From NCBI GenBank assembly GCA_910588855.1, contig CAJUSR010000035.1, positions 1-36,061 of the forward strand: a DNA stretch of 36,061 bases. Reading direction: 5' to 3'. The DNA comes from an uncultured Kineothrix sp. (lineage in GTDB: Bacteria > Bacillota > Clostridia > Lachnospirales > Lachnospiraceae). Position numbers and translations under genes: made by a program. Under the pieces are notes generated by a model that worked only from the letters and a program-made list of their open reading frames with translations, was not told the DNA's origin and ran no database searches. Positions 31,982 to 36,061 of the stretch are shown here, one piece after another; positions within the stretch are counted from its first letter, which is position 1; every line of letters starts with the position of its first letter.

Positions 31982-33754
31982 ATGGACTTTTTTGGGATTT
32001 TGACAATGATTGGCGGATTGGCATTTTTTCTTTATGGGATGGAAGTGATGGGGAGCGGGCTGTCCAGGGCTTCCGGCGGCCGGCTGGAACGGTTATTGGA
32101 GCGGTTAACAAGCAGCCGGTGGAGGGCGGTTCTTTTAGGGGCAGGGGTGACGGCGGTAATACAGTCTTCTTCGGCTACAACGGTGATGGTAGTAGGGTTT
32201 GTCAATTCAGGGATTATGAAATTGTCGCAGGTTATCGGTATCATTATGGGGGCGAACATAGGAACCACGGTTACTTCATGGATTTTAAGTTTGTCAGGGA
32301 TTGAAAGCAGCAATTTTTTTGTGCGCCTGTTGAAGCCTTCTTCTTTTTCGCCGGTGTTGGCGGCGCTTGGCGTAGTATTTTTGATGTTTTCCAAAAAGGA
32401 AAAACTGAAAAATGCCGGGATGATTTTTATTGGTTTTGCCGTGCTGATGTTCGGGATGGACACGATGTCGGGGGCGGTAAAGCCTTTGGCGGATGTGCCG
32501 GAGTTTACGGGTATATTGACTGCATTTTCCAATCCCATCCTCGGGGTGTTGGCAGGGATGATCCTTACTGCAGTGATACAGTCTTCTTCGGCTTCGGTAG
32601 GGATTCTGCAGGCATTGTGTGCAACAGGGGCGGTATCTTATGGGGCGGCTGTGCCGATTATTATGGGGCAGAATATCGGTACGTGTGTCACGGCCATGCT
32701 GTCAGGCATTGGTGCGAGCCGGAATGCAAGGCGTGCAGCGCTGGTTCATCTTTATTTTAATCTTATCGGTACGGTAGTTTTTATGCTGGCATTTTATACG
32801 ATAAATGCAGTGGTGCCGTTTGCTTTTATGAATGACGGCGCTGATGCGGCCGGAATAGCGGTAGTGCATACGGTATTTAATATTTTTGCAACCCTGTTGC
32901 TGCTTCCTTTTTCTTCATGGCTGGAAAGGCTGGCGTGCATGACGATAAAAGGGGAAGGGGAGGGCCAGAAAAAAGAGGATAGGAAGGGGGAGGCTTTGCC
33001 AATACTGGATTCCCGCTTTTTGTCCACTCCCGGGTTTGCTTTGGAACAATGCCGTACGGCAGCAGCAGATATGGCAGATTGTGCAAAAGAAGCACTTTTT
33101 CTTTCCATGTCGCTGATTCACAGGTATAATAAAGAAGCAGCAAAAAAAGTGGAAGAATTGGAGCAGAAAGTGGATAGTTATGAAGACGAGCTTGGCACTT
33201 ATCTGGTAAAATTAAGCAGTAAGGATTTGTCGGCGAAGGAGAGCCATACCCTTTCCCTTCTGCTGCATTGTATCGGCGATTTTGAAAGGATTTCTGATCA
33301 TGCTTTGAACTTGAAAGAGGCGGCAGCAGAGTTGAAGGAAAAGAAGCTTCATTTTTCAGATAAGGCTTCGGAAGAGCTGGTTGTTTTTGAGGGGGCGGTA
33401 AGGGATATTGTCAATACGTCGCTGTTAGTATTTGGAGGGGAAGATTTAGCATTGGCGAAAAAAGTGGAGCCATTGGAGGAGGTCATTGATTTTCTTCACG
33501 GCGAAATTAAAAAAAGGCATGTCAAGCGGCTGCGGAAAGGGAAATGCACGATTGAAATGGGGTTTATCCTTTCGGATATTACGACCAACTACGAGAGAGT
33601 GGCGGATCATTGTTCCAATATAGCGGTAAATCTACTGGAGATTACGGAAGACGAATACGGTACCCACGGGTATTTGGACGTGCTTAGGGGAGAGGGTAAT
33701 CCGGCTTTCGGCGAGGATGTGAGGAAGTTGCGGGAGAAATATGTATTGCCGTAA
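31982..33754 (+). CDS. Na+/phosphate symporter with C-terminal PhoU domain (NptA/YjbB type)
   Basis: Inner-membrane phosphate transporter of 590 residues. Two inverted PNaS repeats each hold the QSSS signature (VIQSSSATT near 59 and VIQSSSASVG near 199), with G-x-NIGT motifs after each (GANIGTT, GQNIGTC). About eight helices occupy residues 1-320. A PhoU-like all-helical domain (about 360-560, with ISDHALNLKE and RVADHCSNIAVNL) follows. The start MDFFGILTMIGGLAFFLYG is the usual family N-terminus; an in-frame ATG at 31892 would fall in the regulatory array. Followed after 24 bp by a PhoB-type regulator and its kinase: a phosphate-sensing and uptake module. Confidence 0.93.
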   Translation: MDFFGILTMIGGLAFFLYGMEVMGSGLSRASGGRLERLLERLTSSRWRAVLLGAGVTAVIQSSSATTVMVVGFVNSGIMKLSQVIGIIMGANIGTTVTSWILSLSGIESSNFFVRLLKPSSFSPVLAALGVVFLMFSKKEKLKNAGMIFIGFAVLMFGMDTMSGAVKPLADVPEFTGILTAFSNPILGVLAGMILTAVIQSSSASVGILQALCATGAVSYGAAVPIIMGQNIGTCVTAMLSGIGASRNARRAALVHLYFNLIGTVVFMLAFYTINAVVPFAFMNDGADAAGIAVVHTVFNIFATLLLLPFSSWLERLACMTIKGEGEGQKKEDRKGEALPILDSRFLSTPGFALEQCRTAAADMADCAKEALFLSMSLIHRYNKEAAKKVEELEQKVDSYEDELGTYLVKLSSKDLSAKESHTLSLLLHCIGDFERISDHALNLKEAAAELKEKKLHFSDKASEELVVFEGAVRDIVNTSLLVFGGEDLALAKKVEPLEEVIDFLHGEIKKRHVKRLRKGKCTIEMGFILSDITTNYERVADHCSNIAVNLLEITEDEYGTHGYLDVLRGEGNPAFGEDVRKLREKYVLP

Positions 33755-33778
33755 AACGGTATGGAAATGAGGTAGAGG

Positions 33779-34450
33779 ATGGCATTGGTTTACATTGTGG
33801 AAGATGACAGGAATATCAGGGAAATCGAAACATTCGCACTGAGAAATACGGGATACGAAGTTATGGGGTTTGAATGTGCCAAGGATTTCTACAAAGAAAT
33901 GGAAAATAGGAAACCGGATATTATCCTGTTGGACATTATGCTTCCGGATGAAGACGGGCTGGAAATTGTAAGAAAGTTTAGAGCCATAGCAGGAACACGG
34001 GGGATACCAGTGATTATGGTAACGGCAAAAGCTTCGGAAATCGACAAAGTGAAGGGGCTGGATATGGGAGCCGATGACTATATGACAAAACCTTTTGGCG
34101 TGATGGAACTGATATCGCGGGTAAAAGCTTTGCTGCGCAGAAGCAGCGCGGGGGAAGAGAAGAGCCTGCATATCGGCAGTGTCTGCCTGGATATAGAGAA
34201 GCATTCAGTGACGGTGGATGGAGTGCTGTGCGAACTGACTTATAAAGAATATGAACTTTTGCGGCTCTTGATGAACCGGGCAGGCATCGTAACATCAAGG
34301 GATATGATACTGGAAAGGGTATGGGGAACGGATTTTGAGGGGGAATCGAGGACTTTGGATATGCATATCAAAACCTTGCGCCGGAAACTGAACGGGGCGG
34401 GAGCGATGATTAAAACGATAAGGAATGTAGGGTATATGTTTGCGGTTTAG
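33779..34450 (+). CDS. Response regulator, OmpR/PhoB family
   Basis: 223 residues. Receiver domain (1-120): acidic pocket E8-D9-D10, phospho-acceptor D52 in LLDIMLPDEDG, switch Thr in MVTAKA, K in MTKPFG. A winged-helix effector (about 130-223) with LTYKEYELLRLLMNRAG and TLDMHIKTLRRKL follows. It is most likely phosphorylated by the histidine kinase encoded next and, given the neighbouring nptA and the upstream PhoP-box-like array, probably controls phosphate genes. RBS GAGGTAGAGG. Confidence 0.95.
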   Translation: MALVYIVEDDRNIREIETFALRNTGYEVMGFECAKDFYKEMENRKPDIILLDIMLPDEDGLEIVRKFRAIAGTRGIPVIMVTAKASEIDKVKGLDMGADDYMTKPFGVMELISRVKALLRRSSAGEEKSLHIGSVCLDIEKHSVTVDGVLCELTYKEYELLRLLMNRAGIVTSRDMILERVWGTDFEGESRTLDMHIKTLRRKLNGAGAMIKTIRNVGYMFAV

Positions 34451-34464
34451 AAAAGGTTCAGGTT

Positions 34465-34490
34465 AAAAGCAAGCCGGACGGCTGGCTTTT
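34465..34490 (+). terminator. Hairpin between response regulator and kinase genes
   Basis: AAAAGC-A-AGCCG-GA-CGGCT-G-GCTTTT, one mismatch, ending in four T. A possible attenuator lowering kinase relative to regulator. The 149-bp gap holds no other clear signal. Confidence 0.45.
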
Positions 34491-34599
34491 CAACCGGCGA
34501 TGGGAGCCAGGGCATCGAATATGCTCTGACAGCGCATTGGGAAATTGGGGATTTTTGGCGCGCTTCCTCGCAGTAAAATGCCCTGACATGGAGATTAGG

Positions 34600-35946
34600 A
34601 TGAAGAAAAAAATAAATTTGCAGATGACGGCCATTGCAGTAACTGCTATTTTTACTACGATGTTTTTGGTGTCGGGGATTTGCTATGAGTTGTTCTGCAG
34701 ACAGCTTTTGACGGATTTGAAAATGGATGCCTGCTTGTTAAAAGAAGCCGGCGATTTGGAGTGGCTTTTAAAATCCCGTTATATCGCTTCCGGTGAACAT
34801 TTAAGGGTGACTTGGATTGATATGGATGGGAACGTGTTGTTTGAAAACAATGCGGATGCAGGGGGGATGAACAACCACGGAGACCGTCCGGAAATTGTAC
34901 AGGCTTTTGCGGAAGGGGAAGGGCAGGCAGTGCGCAATTCCCCCACTTTGCATAAGAATACTTTTTATTTTGCGGTTAGGCTGCAAGATGGCAGCGTTAT
35001 CCGTGTGGCAAAGGATGCGGATAGTATATGGAGCGTTTTTGCCGGAGTGCTTCCGGTGACGCTTCTTATTTTGGCGGTTTTGGTGCTGGTATGTATGGTG
35101 ATTGCCCGCCTGTTGACAAAAAGTTTGTTAAAGCCTATAGAAAAAATGGCGCAGAACATAGAAGACATGAACCATATGGACACTTATGAGGAACTGGCCC
35201 CTTTGGTATCTACGATTCAGAAGCAGCATAATGATATTTTGCGGAGCGCGGGGATACGGCAGGAGTTTACCGCCAACGTGTCCCATGAATTGAAAACTCC
35301 TTTGGCTGTCATATCCGGCTATTCGGAGCTGATTGAAAACGGGATGGCAAAGGAAGCGGATGTCTTGAGATTTGCCGGGGAAATCCATAAAAGTTCCAGG
35401 CGTTTGCTTACATTAATCGATGATGTAATACGTTTGTCGGAGTTGGATGCACGGGAATGTGATGTGGAATTTACCATGATAGACTTGTGCGAAATAGCGG
35501 AAACTTGTGTCGATATGCTGCAAATCCATGCGGAAAGCCATAGGGTGGTCTTGGAATTTTCGGGAACATTCTGCCCGATTTGTTCGGAAAGGCGGATGCT
35601 GGAGGAACTGGTGTATAACCTTTGTGACAATGCAATCCGTTATAACAAGGAAGGGGGCAAGGTAAGGGTATCGGTTGAGCCGATAAAAGGCAAGGCCATA
35701 CTGTGTGTGGAAGATACAGGGATTGGAATTGGGAAGGAGCATCAGGAAAGAGTCTTTGAGCGTTTTTACCGTGTGGATAAAAGCCGTTCAAAGCTTACGG
35801 GGGGAACCGGCTTGGGTCTGGCGATTGTAAAACATATTGTGGCGAAGAACGATGCGGATATGGTTTTGGAAAGCGAGCCGGGCAAGGGAACGAAGATAAC
35901 GGTAACCTTTTTTGAAAAAAAGGATGTATGCGAGAAGCGCTTTTAA
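34600..35946 (+). CDS. Sensor histidine kinase, PhoR/BaeS-like
   Basis: 448 residues. TM1 at about 8-30, an extracytoplasmic sensor of about 110 residues, TM2 at about 148-170, HAMP, HisKA with VSHELKTPLAV (phospho-acceptor H229), then the ATPase domain with NLCDNAIRYN (N box), EDTGIGIG (G1), FERFYRVD (F box) and GGTGLGLAIV (G2). The ATG at 34600 follows GGAGATTAGG; a frame to 34537 lacks a site and adds non-family residues. Pairs with the regulator upstream. Phosphate limitation is the likely stimulus, from context. Confidence 0.94.
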   Translation: MKKKINLQMTAIAVTAIFTTMFLVSGICYELFCRQLLTDLKMDACLLKEAGDLEWLLKSRYIASGEHLRVTWIDMDGNVLFENNADAGGMNNHGDRPEIVQAFAEGEGQAVRNSPTLHKNTFYFAVRLQDGSVIRVAKDADSIWSVFAGVLPVTLLILAVLVLVCMVIARLLTKSLLKPIEKMAQNIEDMNHMDTYEELAPLVSTIQKQHNDILRSAGIRQEFTANVSHELKTPLAVISGYSELIENGMAKEADVLRFAGEIHKSSRRLLTLIDDVIRLSELDARECDVEFTMIDLCEIAETCVDMLQIHAESHRVVLEFSGTFCPICSERRMLEELVYNLCDNAIRYNKEGGKVRVSVEPIKGKAILCVEDTGIGIGKEHQERVFERFYRVDKSRSKLTGGTGLGLAIVKHIVAKNDADMVLESEPGKGTKITVTFFEKKDVCEKRF

Positions 35947-36006
35947 ATCTCACAGCAAAGGGCTGCTTTGCAAAAGTAAAGAAGTACGAAGCCCCACACA
36001 GGGGAT

Positions 36007-36061
36007 TGAACCGACCCCCAAAAGTTAGACCAAAAATCTAACGATTGGAGGTTGGTTTATT
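36007..36061 (+). mobile_element. Probable left end of an IS3-family insertion sequence
   Basis: TGAACCGACCCCCAAAAGTT starts an imperfect palindrome: AACCGACCCCC...GTTAGA against TCTAAC...GGTTGGTT. Ends of the form GACCCCCAAAAGTTAGAC are common in IS3 (IS150-group) elements of Firmicutes, with the transposase starting just after. The window ends before any transposase, so a plain hairpin remains possible. Confidence 0.45.

Overview
The window looks like chromosomal DNA of a motile anaerobic Clostridia, most likely Lachnospiraceae. Base composition is moderate, Shine-Dalgarno sites are strong (AGGAGG type), genes are packed in short operons, and the gene families (RND pump with TetR, ROK regulator, split transketolase, DegV, MecA-like PBP, Na/Pi transporter with PhoU domain) fit that group. 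No species is assigned. No rRNA, CRISPR array or prophage is visible. One tRNA gene, tRNA-Thr(GGU), is present.

Layout. 1-2810: the C-terminal two thirds of an RND efflux permease, whose first ~50 bases do not read like the family, translationally coupled to a TetR regulator. 2811-5480: a 39-bp tandem repeat, a methyl-accepting chemotaxis protein, then tRNA-Thr with its own promoter and a very long terminator stem. 5518-14363: a divergent ROK regulator faces a sugar-phosphate cluster (SIS isomerase, transaldolase-like protein, split transketolase), followed by a SsuABC/TauABC-type ABC importer and an epimerase closer to AlsE than to Rpe. 14392-20614: acyltransferase, RluF-like pseudouridine synthase, LigA, MetA (acetyl-CoA type) and a convergent SGNH-like protein. 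20640-24073: PatB/MalY lyase behind a structured leader, an FMN/Fe-S-type flavoprotein and a short divergent flagellin. 24197-29814: a MecA-like penicillin-binding protein behind a BlaI/MecI-like operator, an overlapping lipoprotein, and on the minus strand marR-degV-vsr. 29996-36061: a tiny Cys/His-rich secreted protein, a PRTase-like protein, then a phosphate module (PhoP-box-like array, NptA, response regulator, histidine kinase), ending in what looks like the first bases of an IS3-family element.

Two features stand out. First, the carbon-chain-rearranging enzymes at 7150-14363 sit with a sulfonate/taurine-family importer rather than a sugar transporter, which suggests uptake and remodelling of an unusual, possibly sulfonated, substrate. 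Second, the intergenic DNA carries several dispersed structured repeat families. Family A (three copies, near 11.5, 24.2 and 30.7 kb) has a palindromic end, a conserved two-tier hairpin, a terminator hairpin and a mini-ORF with a strong ribosome-binding site. Family B (one copy near 20.7 kb and a 112-bp tandem pair near 31.7 kb) is built on a TATAATGTC palindrome. Family C (14.4 and 19.7 kb) is a long inverted repeat with GATTCGGGTGTC arms.

Regulation visible in the sequence: well-spaced sigma-A promoters before tRNA-Thr, the ROK gene and the SIS operon; a promoter-overlapping BlaI/MecI-like dyad before the PBP; four 11-bp-phased slots, three reading TTTACA, before nptA, matching the PhoP regulator type encoded just downstream; and a TTCACA-A-TGTGAA palindrome before marR.
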